From Enterococcus haemoperoxidus ATCC BAA-382 (GTDB lineage: Bacteria; Bacillota; Bacilli; Lactobacillales; Enterococcaceae): DNA of 64,000 bases. Of the stretch, positions 9,071 through 19,462 are shown one piece after another (position 1 is the stretch's first letter; each line of letters opens with the position of its first letter). The stretch spans positions 620,001 through 684,000 of the forward strand of contig NZ_KE136480.1 of assembly GCF_000407165.1 (NCBI RefSeq), in the 5' to 3' direction. The notes beneath the pieces are model-generated. The model saw only the letters and a program-made list of their open reading frames with translations, was not told the origin of the DNA and did not search any database. The position numbers and the translations under genes are program-made.

Positions 9071-10199
9071 TGGCTCTATGTTCTTCTTTACTCTCGTCGA
9101 TCCCACGACCTGAGTGAGCTGGTTTAGCAAAAATCATCCGACCTGCTGCCGTCTGTAATGCGCTTGTTACAACTACTTGAATATGTTCGTTCATGTAATG
9201 CTGCCCATCTTCAACTACAACCATTGTGCCGTCATCTAAGTAAGCCACACCCTGTTGTCGTTCTGTACCAGCTTTAACAACCATCACGTTCATCGTTTCA
9301 CCTGGAATCACAACAGGTTTTACGGCATTTGCTAAGGCATTAATATTCAATACCGGAACATTTTGAAACTCAGAAACTTTGTTCAAATTATAGTCGTTTG
9401 TTACAACTACACCATCCAATAATTTGGCTAATTTGATCAGTTTACTATCGACTTCTGAAATATCTTCAAAATCGCCTTCATACATTTCAACTGAAATCCC
9501 ATCTTCTTTTTGCAGTGCATTTAAAATATCCAAACCACGACGTCCACGAACACGCTTTAGACTATCACCAGAATCAGCAATGTATTGCAGCTCATACAGC
9601 ACAAAATTCGGAATCAAAATAACCCCTTCTAAAAAACCAGTTTTAGCAATGTCGTAGATTCTACCATCAATGATCACACTTGTATCCAAAATTTTGTATT
9701 TATGAAAATGATCCTCGACTCTACGATCTAGTACTTCGCCTTCATTTTCAACCTGAATTTTCTTTTGCTTAGGAGTGAAGATTTTGCGCCACTCATCAAT
9801 ACGAGTTGTTCCCATACGAAATCCAAGGTAACCAAAAATAATCATGACCAAAATCGGTAATACACTATTTACAAACGGGATATTCAAGTTGTACATTGGA
9901 ATCGAAATAATCACACCAATGACCAGACCAAGAATCGCACCGATACTACCGAATAATAGATACGTCAAACTCATTTCATTTAATGCTGCTTCTACTTTTT
10001 TTACAGCTGAAACAATATACTTCGCTAACCCTAACGATAAAATAAAGAAAATAAGTGCACCAATCAAACTGTTAGTAAAGTTATTGTTCAGCCATGTATT
10101 ATCTGCCTGTTTCGCCATGTCCCAAGCCATCGGTAATAATGAGATACCTAAGCTTGCACCTGCGACGACCATCAGCAGTGTGATGACACGTTTCTGCAT
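9057..10199 (-). CDS. yacL: YacL family PIN-TRAM membrane protein
   Basis: 380 aa. Four hydrophobic segments fill about residues 1-130 and are followed by a basic linker. A PIN domain comes next (ILDTSVIIDGRIYDIAKTG ... ILVVTNDYNL-like VVVTNDYNLNKV) with the acidic metal ligands. A TRAM-like RNA-binding domain ends it (MVVKAGTERQQGVAYLDDG). It is presumed a membrane-bound RNase or T/A-like factor; the activity is not established. GGAGGATG before the ATG at 10199 supports this start. It is the usual neighbour of radA and ispD. Confidence 0.88.
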   Translation of the reverse strand: MQKRVITLLMVVAGASLGISLLPMAWDMAKQADNTWLNNNFTNSLIGALIFFILSLGLAKYIVSAVKKVEAALNEMSLTYLLFGSIGAILGLVIGVIISIPMYNLNIPFVNSVLPILVMIIFGYLGFRMGTTRIDEWRKIFTPKQKKIQVENEGEVLDRRVEDHFHKYKILDTSVIIDGRIYDIAKTGFLEGVILIPNFVLYELQYIADSGDSLKRVRGRRGLDILNALQKEDGISVEMYEGDFEDISEVDSKLIKLAKLLDGVVVTNDYNLNKVSEFQNVPVLNINALANAVKPVVIPGETMNVMVVKAGTERQQGVAYLDDGTMVVVEDGQHYMNEHIQVVVTSALQTAAGRMIFAKPAHSGRGIDESKEEHRANEKS

Positions 10200-10244
10200 A
10201 GATTCATCCTCCAATATAGTCATACTTATTTAAAGATTGAAAGG

Positions 10245-10277
10245 AGAGATCGATCTTTAAATCTTTTATCGATCTCT
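10245..10277 (-). other. Hairpin between radA and yacL
   Basis: A perfect 10-bp inverted repeat (AGAGATCGAT with ATCGATCTCT) has a 13-nt loop and lies in the 89-nt gap between two co-oriented genes. There is no T-run after it on either strand, so it is more likely an RNA processing or pausing site than a terminator. Confidence 0.45.
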
Positions 10278-10288
10278 TGACTCTCACT

Positions 10289-11659
10289 CTATTTGAATAC
10301 TTTTCTTAGTGTTTCTCCGATTGTCGCAACACCAACAATCTCGATGCCTTCTGGTGGAGTCCAACCACCTAAATTATTTTTTGGTAAATAAATTTTAGTG
10401 AAACCTAGCTTCTGTGCTTCTCGTACTCGTTGTTCAATACTATTCACACGACGAATCTCACCAGTCAAACCAATTTCACCAATAAAACATTCTGTTGGCT
10501 TTGTACCATTTTCTTTATAGCTGGAAGCAATGCTCACAGCCACTGCTAAATCAATGGCTGGTTCGTTGATTTTCACGCCTCCAGCAGCTTTAAGATACGC
10601 ATCTTGATTTTGTAGTAGCAATCCGGCACGCTTCTCTAAAACTGCCATAATCAAGGAAACACGATTAAAATCTAGTCCAGTCGTTGTCCGTTTGGCATTC
10701 CCAAACATCGTTGGTGTTACCAAAGCCTGAACCTCAACTAAAATCGGACGTGTTCCTTCCATCGCTACAACAATTGCTGAACCAGTGGCATCAGCCAGTC
10801 GCTCTTCTAAAAAGACTTGAGAAGGATTCGCGACTTCTTCTAGTCCATGCTCCCGCATTTCGAAAATACCGATCTCATTGGTGGAACCAAAACGATTTTT
10901 TACTGCTCTTAATATTCTGAATGTATGATGCTTATCACCTTCAAAATATAAAACAGTATCTACCATGTGCTCAAGCATACGTGGCCCTGCAATCGAGCCT
11001 TCTTTGGTCACATGACCTACAATGAAGATCGCAATCCCATTGGTTTTAGCTATTTTCAATAGTTCAGCTGTCGTCTCTCGTACTTGGCTGACGCTTCCGG
11101 CCACACTGGTCACATCAGGTTGCGTCATTGTTTGAATGGAGTCGATGATCACATAATCTGGTTCCAACTTTTCGATTGCACGACTTATTTCGTTCATATC
11201 TGTTTCAGCATACAAATAAAATTCCGTATCGATCGAGCTTAAACGCTCAGCACGCATTTTGATTTGTTCCGCACTTTCCTCACCAGATACATAGAGTACT
11301 TTGCCGCCGATTTCAGCAAGCTGTTGTGACACTTGTAATAACAGTGTTGATTTACCGATCCCAGGATCTCCGCCAATCAGAACAAGTGATCCAGGAACGA
11401 CACCGCCACCTAACACACGATTCAGTTCTACCAACTTAGTTTTAACCCTGGGTTCTTTCTTAGGAACAACTTCCGCTAAACGCTGCGGCTGAGTCTTTTT
11501 ACCAGTTAAACTAACTCTAGCACGACGATCTGTCGTATCTTGAATGATTTCTTCGGTCATTGTGTTCCACTGGCCGCAATTCGGACAGCGTCCTAAATAT
11601 TTAGGGGAGATATACCCGCACGTTTGACACTCAAATTGAACTTTTGCTTTTTTTGCCAT
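10289..11659 (-). CDS. radA: DNA repair protein RadA
   Basis: 456 aa. A four-Cys zinc finger ([21 protein letters not shown]) is at the N-terminus, followed by the RecA-like ATPase with Walker [13 protein letters not shown], Walker [10 protein letters not shown] and the RadA-specific KNRFGS motif. A LonC-like domain completes it ([21 protein letters not shown]). RadA processes branched recombination intermediates and unwinds DNA at D-loops. The start has AGGGGAT upstream. It lies between dut and yacL, the normal Bacillales/Lactobacillales order. Confidence 0.95.
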   Translation of the reverse strand: MAKKAKVQFECQTCGYISPKYLGRCPNCGQWNTMTEEIIQDTTDRRARVSLTGKKTQPQRLAEVVPKKEPRVKTKLVELNRVLGGGVVPGSLVLIGGDPGIGKSTLLLQVSQQLAEIGGKVLYVSGEESAEQIKMRAERLSSIDTEFYLYAETDMNEISRAIEKLEPDYVIIDSIQTMTQPDVTSVAGSVSQVRETTAELLKIAKTNGIAIFIVGHVTKEGSIAGPRMLEHMVDTVLYFEGDKHHTFRILRAVKNRFGSTNEIGIFEMREHGLEEVANPSQVFLEERLADATGSAIVVAMEGTRPILVEVQALVTPTMFGNAKRTTTGLDFNRVSLIMAVLEKRAGLLLQNQDAYLKAAGGVKINEPAIDLAVAVSIASSYKENGTKPTECFIGEIGLTGEIRRVNSIEQRVREAQKLGFTKIYLPKNNLGGWTPPEGIEIVGVATIGETLRKVFK

Positions 11660-11762
11660 ATGCTATCCCCTCGTTTTGATGTATTCTTTATTTTACCATA
11701 GTATCGGTCTCTTAGACTAAGACTTCCCACTATAAAATACGCAGTTTTCCAGTGAATTTGTC

Positions 11763-12242
11763 TTAATTTTTACCAGAAGAGCCAAATCCGCCTGTGCGTT
11801 CTGTTTCTACGTCATCAACATCGGCTAAAAGAAATGGTTTAAAGATTCCTTGTCCAATTCGTTCGCCTTTTTCAATGACCATCTCTTCATAACCGAAATT
11901 CAAAAACTGAAACATGATATGCCCTTCATTGCCTTCGTTATTATAATAATCGCGATCGATCACACCTACACCATTGGCTAACATTAAAAAGCGTTTCAAA
12001 GGATTTGATGAACGACTCACTAATTCTAAATACTCATTTTCAGCCATGTACGCTTTGATTCCTGTTTTTACCAAAACTGGTTTTGGTGCTATACCTTGTG
12101 CTTGTAGTTTCCAAATGCTTGGGACAACGACTGTTTCAGCCGCTTCAAAGTCGTAGCCTGCAGCCCCTTTTGTCGCACGCTCAGGAAGTGCAATGCCTTG
12201 GTCTTTATAATCTGTAATAATCTCAAATCCTCGTTGTTTCAT
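11763..12242 (-). CDS. dut: dUTP diphosphatase
   Basis: 159 aa trimeric dUTPase. The motifs are visible: motif 1 PERATKGAAGYDFEA, motif 2 SRSSNPLKR, motif 3 NGVGVIDRDYYNNEG, motif 4 ERIGQGIF and the C-terminal RTGGFGSSGKN. It hydrolyses dUTP to dUMP and keeps uracil out of DNA. The ATG at 12242 is used because GGAGA lies 6 nt upstream. It is followed by radA after 103 nt. Confidence 0.93.
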   Translation of the reverse strand: MKQRGFEIITDYKDQGIALPERATKGAAGYDFEAAETVVVPSIWKLQAQGIAPKPVLVKTGIKAYMAENEYLELVSRSSNPLKRFLMLANGVGVIDRDYYNNEGNEGHIMFQFLNFGYEEMVIEKGERIGQGIFKPFLLADVDDVETERTGGFGSSGKN

Positions 12243-12353
12243 CAAAAATCTCCTCTACTTGTAAACTATTTCTATTTTAACATATTCCAATGATTCCAAG
12301 CTTACTTTTACAGTATCTTTACTATTCTCTCGTATTTTTTTAATGTTTACACA

Positions 12354-13721
12354 TTATTTGGACTCATTTTGTTCATATTTTACTACTTCATAAAGTATAA
12401 AAGAAAAAAATAACATCAATCCGACGATGCTAATCACATGGACATGCTCTACTAACTGAAGAGCGGCTGGATTATGCGTTCGATGTGCCGTGATCTGCAA
12501 AACTGTTTTAACGGGTAACTGTGCTTGTTTCGCTAACAACCATAAAACACTCATCAATAACAACTGGTGAGTCACACTGCCTTTGGTTTGAGTGCTGTAT
12601 TTCGTAATAATGCGTTGGTCTTGAGGTAAACTCTCTTCTTGATAATACTGCTGATTCAAGAAATTACCTGTCGCACTTATAAAACAGCTGAGCAAAAAGA
12701 CGCCTACTGGAAAAAGCGGTCGAAACAATAACAACAATAATGACAGGATAAAACTGCCCAGATGAATAATTTTAGCATCCACTTTAGGAAATATGCGGTA
12801 TAAAAATTTAATAACAACGGCTGACCCGATTATTCCCATAATATAAGGAACATATAAATTAGTAGTCAGGCGATCTATTCCTAAACGTAACGAAACATAA
12901 AACGTCCCAAAGAGCAGTAGAAAATTCATACACATACCATTAGCAAATGTTAACAAATTCAACCATAAAGGGAGTTTCCAACTTTTTATTTGACTGTTTA
13001 AATACCAGCCGGCCACTAAAAATAAGATAGAAAAACCGATAATGCCAACATCTAGAAGTTGCGGATCAAATAGCAATCGGGCGGATCGAATAAATAATAA
13101 AAGAATAAAGAAAAACAAAAATAAAAAGAACTCTTTGACTGAGATTACTTGTTGATTAACTTCATTGAAATCAATTTCATAATCTGGGTAATGAGTAACC
13201 GTATGATAAGCTGCTATATACAGTAAAGTATACTCGGCTAAAACTAAAGGAAGCCTCAATTCTTTCGACAACATCAGCGTTGCAATCACGCCCCCGAATA
13301 TCAGTAAAATAAAAAGATATTTTCTACCCGTCAAAGTAGAATATCCTTGGTGCTTCTCATGATAATTGACAGTAGTATTAGCGGCGGGCAACCATGACGC
13401 ACTGATCCCAAGTAAAACAGCTGAAAAAAGATAGGCAGGAAAATAAAATTGGCCTAACACGCCAACCAAACAACCGGCACCTCCAAGCAGAATCGAAATG
13501 ATCAGCACATTAAAACTCGTCAACGCTAGTTTGAAACTTTTTAACAGAAATATCCCCGTCATCCGAAACGTATAAAAAAGGACAAAAGGTAAAATTCTCT
13601 CCATCGTGGTTCCATCACTTAAACTCAAAAATAAAAAATATGGAATAAAAATAATTGTATTGGATAAAATAAACGGCGCAACTTGTAGAAAATTGCGGGC
13701 TAGTTCTTTTAGTTTGGACAT
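12354..13721 (-). CDS. Polytopic membrane protein, MFS-like, function unknown
   Basis: 455 aa, almost entirely hydrophobic, with about 12 predicted membrane segments and short polar loops. The general layout (two six-helix halves with a longer central loop around residues 195-215) resembles major facilitator transporters, but I recognise no MFS signature motif and no substrate. The ATG at 13721 has AAGGAG 8 nt upstream. It is a single gene between dut and the M60 region. A permease or a folate/lipid-like transporter is possible; no function is claimed. Confidence 0.6.
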   Translation of the reverse strand: MSKLKELARNFLQVAPFILSNTIIFIPYFLFLSLSDGTTMERILPFVLFYTFRMTGIFLLKSFKLALTSFNVLIISILLGGAGCLVGVLGQFYFPAYLFSAVLLGISASWLPAANTTVNYHEKHQGYSTLTGRKYLFILLIFGGVIATLMLSKELRLPLVLAEYTLLYIAAYHTVTHYPDYEIDFNEVNQQVISVKEFFLFLFFFILLLFIRSARLLFDPQLLDVGIIGFSILFLVAGWYLNSQIKSWKLPLWLNLLTFANGMCMNFLLLFGTFYVSLRLGIDRLTTNLYVPYIMGIIGSAVVIKFLYRIFPKVDAKIIHLGSFILSLLLLLFRPLFPVGVFLLSCFISATGNFLNQQYYQEESLPQDQRIITKYSTQTKGSVTHQLLLMSVLWLLAKQAQLPVKTVLQITAHRTHNPAALQLVEHVHVISIVGLMLFFSFILYEVVKYEQNESK

Positions 13722-14223
13722 CAATCATGCTCCTTCAACCTAGTCTATTTCAAAATATACCTCTGTATTAGACTTATTCAAAATTATTAAGCCCATTTTA
13801 TCGTCGCTCTTATTATAACCCATTGTAACTTTGATGACTCTTTTTTTAAAGATCTGACCATTCATTATCTAGCCTATAACACTTAAGCACTAAGATTCAG
13901 TATTGGTATCTAAGCAAACACATAACAACTATGGGGTCAATCAAATCTTTACCTAATCAAAAAAGTGACTAGGACATAACTCTGTGAGTCATATCCCAGT
14001 CACATGGAATCCGGATAAACGGTGGGAGCAGAAGCAATCCCTTCTTATTTCTCGGAATTAAACACTTGTCCCAACCTCTTTCTGCTGCTCAAATTCATTC
14101 TTTTACTTTTATCTGTCAGTATATTTGACCTTGAGAAAAAAACGATTTAAAAGCTAGCAACCGCTTATCTTTATTTATTATCCATAAAAAAAACACTTTC
14201 CAATAGTCTCATTAGAATTTTAA
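13722..14223. other. 502-nt intergenic region with a dispersed repeat copy
   Basis: No gene is supported. It contains the first copy of a dispersed hairpin-bearing repeat (13964-14080); the rest is AT-rich and featureless. No convincing terminator was seen for the M60 gene that ends at 14224. Confidence 0.7.
13964..14080. repeat. Dispersed intergenic repeat, copy 1
   Basis: About 117 nt, closely matching 19133-19244. It opens with an imperfect hairpin whose arms are GTGACTAGGACATAACTC and GAGTCATATCCCAGTCAC, followed by a conserved tail ATGGAATCCGGATAAACG, then GGAGCAGAAGCAATCCC and a final CCAACCTC. It encodes nothing and resembles the small palindromic repeats seen between genes of lactic acid bacteria. 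Confidence 0.75.
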
Positions 14224-17200
14224 TTATTTGAATAACGAAGAAAACTTATCCATAAATTCAGTTTTATAAGGTTCTTCTAGTAATTGAACCGCAGCAAGCA
14301 GTTGTTTTCGAGTCACCGATTCTGCTAAGGGGACACTATTACTTGCTTCATCTTTTAACAGCCGTACTCCCTCCGCCTCAATTTTATTTATAAGATTTTG
14401 TTGAGGATCGTTTTTTAAAGACTCATTTTGCAATCCCCATCTTGTCATTATCCAGCGATTTGTTTTTTGTGTTTTATCGATAACATTTTCTACTGAACGA
14501 AGTCTATTTTTAGTCTCCGCATGATAGATTTCAATGCGATCACCTTGACTTAAAGGTATTTTATCTGTGGCAAGGGTTGCATTAGTTCCTTCTATAGATT
14601 TTTCATACTTTATAACATTATTACTGTCTAGCACAGTCAGATTAGAATATAGTTTTCCAGCAAAATAACTATGGGTATCTTTCTTTGTTACAGAAAAAAC
14701 AGCTTCTTCACCACTTAAATTCGTTTCAAATAGGCCGAATTGTTTATCACCAAGACCAAAAAATTGGATAGTTTGCTCTACTAAATCACTGCTCTTAAGT
14801 TCCTTCAACGTAATCGTTGCTTCGTTTTCCTTTTCTTTTACATAGACATAAAAATCATCTGTAATATAGCGTACCATTTGTTTTCCAGAAAATTTTAATC
14901 GGTAGACACCATTCGGTATGTTGTCAAAAACAAGCTTGTCTCCATCAATCGTTTGCGCACCTATTTCTTTATTTCCGTCATTTAAGGATAGTTTTATTCC
15001 TTTGAGATCTTGAATATTTTCTGTTTTTAATTGAATTGTTAGCTGCCCGTGTAAATTCAAACTTGAAATATCTTTATTTTGTACCATTTCAAAATTTGAA
15101 TTGATTAAAATCGACTGATCCAATAGATCATGTGCACGCGTCAATTCACTTACAGGGACCACGTTAACCAGTGAAGCAATCGCCGGGTATCCTAAAGAAC
15201 GATTTTTTTCAGCTTGTGTGTGATTAATATCTAGTCCCCATCTTTCTAATACAGGAGTAAAATCTTGTTGGCTCGTTTCACTGTAGTATTTATTTAATAA
15301 ATCTGGTAATGGATAATTTTTTTTATTAAAATTAGGTTGATTCGCTAACTTGCGATATTCTTGATACAACGTTGTAAAGGCCTCATTGCCTGCTTTTTGT
15401 TTTAACATTGTTAGTAAAATAAGCTTTTCTCGTAAATCACCAGAATCATACGTGCCATTATTACTAACCAATTTCGTGTAAAGTCCACTTTCTACACTCG
15501 CTTTATTCCCATAATTAAATAACCAACTACTATCATCCGCTTTTTTCCCATATTTATCATACTGATACTGTACACCAAATAAATTATTGGAAACTTCTCC
15601 CGTATACATTCCTACACCATCAAAACCAGCTTGATAGCCGTGGGCAATTTCGTGTAGCGTCCCCCAACTATTTTTAGTTAGCCACATATCTATACTCGGT
15701 GTACTATTGGCCGTCCACTTCGCATTATAATATGCACCACCTGCTCCGTTGCTGTCTGCTTTTAAGAAATAACGATTTTTACCATTTTCGTTTTCTAATG
15801 ATGAATGATCAAAGCCGGCCATTTGATTAAAATAGGCAAATAACTCATTATAGTGTTCAATAAGTTCGTCCAAAGAGGAATAGTCTTTTAGTTTTTTTAC
15901 TAAGGCTTTGTCTCTTTTAGGAATTAACAATTGGAAATCTATTCCTTTTACTAAAGCGTAGTTTCCATCGCTTTGGTCCCAGATATTAAAAAATTCTTGC
16001 GGATTCATTTGATAATGATAGATGGGAAGCTGTTTTTGAGTTCTAGTATCTTGTATTTCATACTCTAATTGTGCGGACGTAGCTCCATAAGGCGTATCCA
16101 CGAAGGGAACCAACGCTTCTGTTGCACTAATCTGGGTCCATTCAGCTCCAACTTTTATTTCTTTTTCAGCTTTAGAATCATTCCCCAACAATCGAAGCGT
16201 CAACTTATCTTTAAAGGTTGGATTGACTTGTCTCACTCTTAATTCAGTATCTTCCCTTAAGATAAAACCTAAATCTTGACGGTCATGATACTTCCCCTTG
16301 CTCATGCCAGCTTTAAAAATCATAGTCGGTTCTGGGATGCTAAAGATCTCTTTTACCTGACGTCCGCCATACTCACTTACTTCAAAATGAATAGTCATGT
16401 TTCCTTTGTAGGCATCCGTATTTTTAAACTTATTTTCTGGTGCTGATAGCTTAAAATCTGTGGCCCTATTTGCGACTGTCAACTCAGTAAGCAACTCTCC
16501 TGATCTTATTGGTTTAGTTGCCCCCTCCTTATAGATACTCAAATCTACAGGATTCTTACCGACACTGTTTTTAAGCTCTACAATCGGATCTGTATAGACT
16601 TGGATTTTAGCATCCGACTTTCCTGTAAATGATACTGCACCACTTCCTTGTACCACCTGTCCTTTTTTATTTAGTTCTATACTTTTAGTCGTTGTAATGT
16701 ACGTCAACGGGTTCTCGACAACCGTAACCTCGACTTCAATATCTGCTAGTACATTCGTTGCTTGACTCTTTATAGTGACCTCAATCTTTGTTTTCCCTAG
16801 TGTATCGAAGGTTTTCTCACCTTTGAACCCAACGACTTCTATCGTATCAAAAGGAAGGATACTTTTTAAATCTTTAACAAAGTCAGATGCATTTAACTCT
16901 TTAAATGTGCTGCCTATTTCAACAGCCTGTGACACACCTTGTGCTGTTGGTTTTAACATTTGAACGGAAGACACACTTTCCTTGCTCCCTAACTCATTGG
17001 AGACTTTCACAGGTAGTTTAAACATCGAACTATCGCTATCATAGTACTCCATTATCGATGCATCTGCTGAAGATGACATCGGTACTTCAATACTGATGTT
17101 GGCTCTAATATTCCCAGCTTGATTCCCTAATTGTTCTAACATCTCTTTACTAATCCTAAGGTGAACAAACTGTTCCCCTTTTTCGTTCACAGAATATGTT

Positions 17201-19002
17201 TCTTTAACATTTTTTGACCAATCTGTCGTTGTTTTATCATCCGTTATTTTTATTTTTGTATTGTTTTCGTCTAGTGCAGCAGCGTACTTACTTAGATTTA
17301 TATCCAATGACAACGGTTTATAATATTTTGAACTCCCTTGTTCCGGTAAAAATTGATGCACTTCCGCTTTGATTTTCTCATCCGTTTTATCTACCTTTCC
17401 CTCTATATCTGCACTTTGATAGGAAATTGGAATATTAATTTTAGCGGAAGAATCCAAGATACCAACGGCTCTCCTTCTTGGAACGTCAAAGACTCCAAAC
17501 TGTAATGCTTTTAAATATTCATTAGGAACACCCTTATAAAGCAGAGTAAACACATAGGGTTTACGATTTGCTGGCTTTTTCGGCCAATATAACTTATAAT
17601 ACGGTTTTGTTCCATTCGTAAACGTTTTAGTATCTAAATTTGACTTATATATGTCATCATCCGCTATCGCAATATTTTGAAGATAATCTAAAGAAAAGTC
17701 TAAAGATGACTCATCATCAGGATAACCTTTTGTAATCGGGAGGATGAAATTAATATCTTTTTCTAATTGGTTTAAAGCCGTTCCCACCCGCCCCTCCAAA
17801 AGAAGTGGTTTTCCGGGAGGTGCTATACTGCCACTAGGCGGCTCCGGTGATGTAGCAAACTCCACATAAGGCATATTTTTAAACTTTGACAGATAAAACG
17901 GATCTTTAGTGATTCTCGTTAGATAGAGATTTAGATACTGACCGTCCTTATAAGCAACTTTGTGAATTTCTATTTGATCATAAATATCAATCTTTACTTC
18001 CGCTCCTCCAAAATCTCTCCATCTCTTGTATCCTTGACCAGCTTTTATTATGACTACATCGTCCAATAAACTATTGCCTAAGTATTGAAGAACGACTGCA
18101 TCTTTCAGTATCTCCTCGTCTATCGGCTTACCACTTTTATAGTCACCTACTTCATCCATAACGGTTGTCAGTTCAGAAGTGTAAAAATTGCTCGTTGCTT
18201 TTTCCACTTTGATTGGGACACTAATTCGACTCTTTCTCTGCGTTTCTTCGCTCTGGATCATAACAGCTATTTTGGTATTCCCAGCTTGGTCGAATTTTTT
18301 AAACTCTTCAATGCCTAAAACCTTAGCCTCTTCAAATTTTAAATCGCTTTTCACATCAGTCACTAATTTTTCTGCGGATAGTTCAGCTGTAGAGCTACCT
18401 GCCCTAACTGTTGTCGGTACCGCCTTGGCGGTTGGAGGGTCTATATTAAATGCACATGCCGTCTCAACTGTTTCTTGTGTCTTGTTATTTTTTGCAACAA
18501 AAGAAAAGCGAAATTCACTTTCCTGATAGCTTTTCATTAATTGTTCATCATTTTTGTTTATCTTTAGCGTACTTTTTACACTGACCGACTGATTGCCCTC
18601 GGAATGGAAACGTTCTGCCATTTCCTGTGGAATGCCTACGATCAGTTTGTTTTCCTTCAAACGTTTTGTTACCCCTGGAGTACCCGTATAATCTTGGCCT
18701 TTTTCACCGATAATCTTAGTCTGATCTAAAAGTGCCTGTCCATCATAAGCGACCAGCTCTTTTACCTCAAGTGATAGCTCAAATTCTTTAGTGTCTAAAC
18801 TGTTCTTATTCAGACACTGTTTTATTTCAAGTTCAATCATTTCTTTTTTTTGTACGGCAGTAAGGGTCAAAGACTTATTTTCTTCCATAGCCTCAGCGGT
18901 TAAATCATCGATTACAATTAGACTTAACATGAGAATTAGAATGGTGCTTACTACTAAAAGAAGTGAGGTTTTTTTGGCGGAATAGCTAGTATTATTCTTC
19001 AT
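14224..19002 (-). CDS. Secreted M60-family (enhancin/mucinase-like) zinc metallopeptidase
   Basis: 1592 aa. A signal peptide (about residues 1-38: hydrophobic run after KK, ending near AEA) starts the protein. A long N-terminal region of about 1000 residues carries repeated beta-rich modules that include KPTAQGVSQAVEIGS. The M60 domain follows, with HEIAH at residues 1117-1121 and the distal ligand Glu1136 in YTGEVSNN, fitting HExxH-x14-E. C-terminal carbohydrate-binding-like modules end it. M60 peptidases cut mucin-type glycoproteins. There is no LPxTG and no C-terminal membrane anchor, so the product is probably secreted or held by its modules. The first 290 residues are nearly identical to the truncated copy at 19463-22102. 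Confidence 0.85.
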   Translation of the reverse strand: MKNNTSYSAKKTSLLLVVSTILILMLSLIVIDDLTAEAMEENKSLTLTAVQKKEMIELEIKQCLNKNSLDTKEFELSLEVKELVAYDGQALLDQTKIIGEKGQDYTGTPGVTKRLKENKLIVGIPQEMAERFHSEGNQSVSVKSTLKINKNDEQLMKSYQESEFRFSFVAKNNKTQETVETACAFNIDPPTAKAVPTTVRAGSSTAELSAEKLVTDVKSDLKFEEAKVLGIEEFKKFDQAGNTKIAVMIQSEETQRKSRISVPIKVEKATSNFYTSELTTVMDEVGDYKSGKPIDEEILKDAVVLQYLGNSLLDDVVIIKAGQGYKRWRDFGGAEVKIDIYDQIEIHKVAYKDGQYLNLYLTRITKDPFYLSKFKNMPYVEFATSPEPPSGSIAPPGKPLLLEGRVGTALNQLEKDINFILPITKGYPDDESSLDFSLDYLQNIAIADDDIYKSNLDTKTFTNGTKPYYKLYWPKKPANRKPYVFTLLYKGVPNEYLKALQFGVFDVPRRRAVGILDSSAKINIPISYQSADIEGKVDKTDEKIKAEVHQFLPEQGSSKYYKPLSLDINLSKYAAALDENNTKIKITDDKTTTDWSKNVKETYSVNEKGEQFVHLRISKEMLEQLGNQAGNIRANISIEVPMSSSADASIMEYYDSDSSMFKLPVKVSNELGSKESVSSVQMLKPTAQGVSQAVEIGSTFKELNASDFVKDLKSILPFDTIEVVGFKGEKTFDTLGKTKIEVTIKSQATNVLADIEVEVTVVENPLTYITTTKSIELNKKGQVVQGSGAVSFTGKSDAKIQVYTDPIVELKNSVGKNPVDLSIYKEGATKPIRSGELLTELTVANRATDFKLSAPENKFKNTDAYKGNMTIHFEVSEYGGRQVKEIFSIPEPTMIFKAGMSKGKYHDRQDLGFILREDTELRVRQVNPTFKDKLTLRLLGNDSKAEKEIKVGAEWTQISATEALVPFVDTPYGATSAQLEYEIQDTRTQKQLPIYHYQMNPQEFFNIWDQSDGNYALVKGIDFQLLIPKRDKALVKKLKDYSSLDELIEHYNELFAYFNQMAGFDHSSLENENGKNRYFLKADSNGAGGAYYNAKWTANSTPSIDMWLTKNSWGTLHEIAHGYQAGFDGVGMYTGEVSNNLFGVQYQYDKYGKKADDSSWLFNYGNKASVESGLYTKLVSNNGTYDSGDLREKLILLTMLKQKAGNEAFTTLYQEYRKLANQPNFNKKNYPLPDLLNKYYSETSQQDFTPVLERWGLDINHTQAEKNRSLGYPAIASLVNVVPVSELTRAHDLLDQSILINSNFEMVQNKDISSLNLHGQLTIQLKTENIQDLKGIKLSLNDGNKEIGAQTIDGDKLVFDNIPNGVYRLKFSGKQMVRYITDDFYVYVKEKENEATITLKELKSSDLVEQTIQFFGLGDKQFGLFETNLSGEEAVFSVTKKDTHSYFAGKLYSNLTVLDSNNVIKYEKSIEGTNATLATDKIPLSQGDRIEIYHAETKNRLRSVENVIDKTQKTNRWIMTRWGLQNESLKNDPQQNLINKIEAEGVRLLKDEASNSVPLAESVTRKQLLAAVQLLEEPYKTEFMDKFSSLFK

Positions 19003-19132
19003 TTCATAATTCCTTTCTTAATTGTTCTACATAAAATCTGTTACACTTGCCAATACTATTTGTATTAGTTGGTGCTTATTATTCGCTCCTCCAACTAAGT
19101 TTAATAAACATTCACTAACTCTTAAAATAAAA

Positions 19133-19244
19133 CGTGACTGAGACATAACTCTGCGAGTCATACCCCAGTCACATGGAATCCGGATAAACGATAGGAGCAG
19201 AAGTAATCCCTTCAGAAATAAACACTTCTGTTCCAACCTCGCTT
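19133..19244. repeat. Dispersed intergenic repeat, copy 2
   Basis: About 112 nt matching 13964-14080: hairpin arms GTGACTGAGACATAACTC and GAGTCATACCCCAGTCAC, tail ATGGAATCCGGATAAACG, then AGGAGCAGAAGTAATCCC. It replaces the terminator hairpin present at the same position of the duplicated spacer (22230-22272). Confidence 0.75.
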
Positions 19245-19334
19245 CACAAACTTTTCTTTTCAAAAGTGATCGTTCGAGTCATTTTATCATAACAAATCGA
19301 ACGGCTACATTTTTTTATCGCTCATTTAACCTTA

Positions 19335-19450
19335 TCTTGAGTATACCCAAACATTTCCAGTTTCACTGCGTGCTCGCCAACTGGCAACTCTTTCGGCATG
19401 GGAACCTCCGTTACAGCCTGACCTGGTTTTACTAATCCCGTCGTCAATAA
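19335..19450 (-). pseudogene. Fragment of the 168-aa membrane-anchored protein gene
   Basis: About 115 nt match 22538-22652 inside the intact gene at 22465-22971 with few changes, covering roughly LTTGLVKPGQAVTEVP to GYTQDE. Both ends are cut: on one side it joins the M60-gene upstream spacer, on the other it abuts the truncated M60 copy. It marks a duplication of gene B plus M60 followed by deletions. Confidence 0.85.
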
Positions 19451-19462
19451 AAATGACGACCC

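Larger units (their letters stand above)
19003..19462. other. Intergenic junction region between M60 copies
   Basis: The region upstream of the full M60 gene is homologous to 22103-22360. It holds the second dispersed repeat (19133-19244) where the other spacer has a terminator, and a fragment of the 168-aa protein gene (19335-19450). A 78-codon open frame here (19027-19263) runs through the repeat and is not supported as a gene. Confidence 0.75.

Noticed and set aside
11660-11762. Possible small gene between dut and radA
   Set aside because: No frame of useful length or ribosome binding site in 103 nt.
19027-19263. 78-codon minus-strand frame
   Set aside because: It runs through a repeated hairpin element also found elsewhere and has no ribosome binding site.
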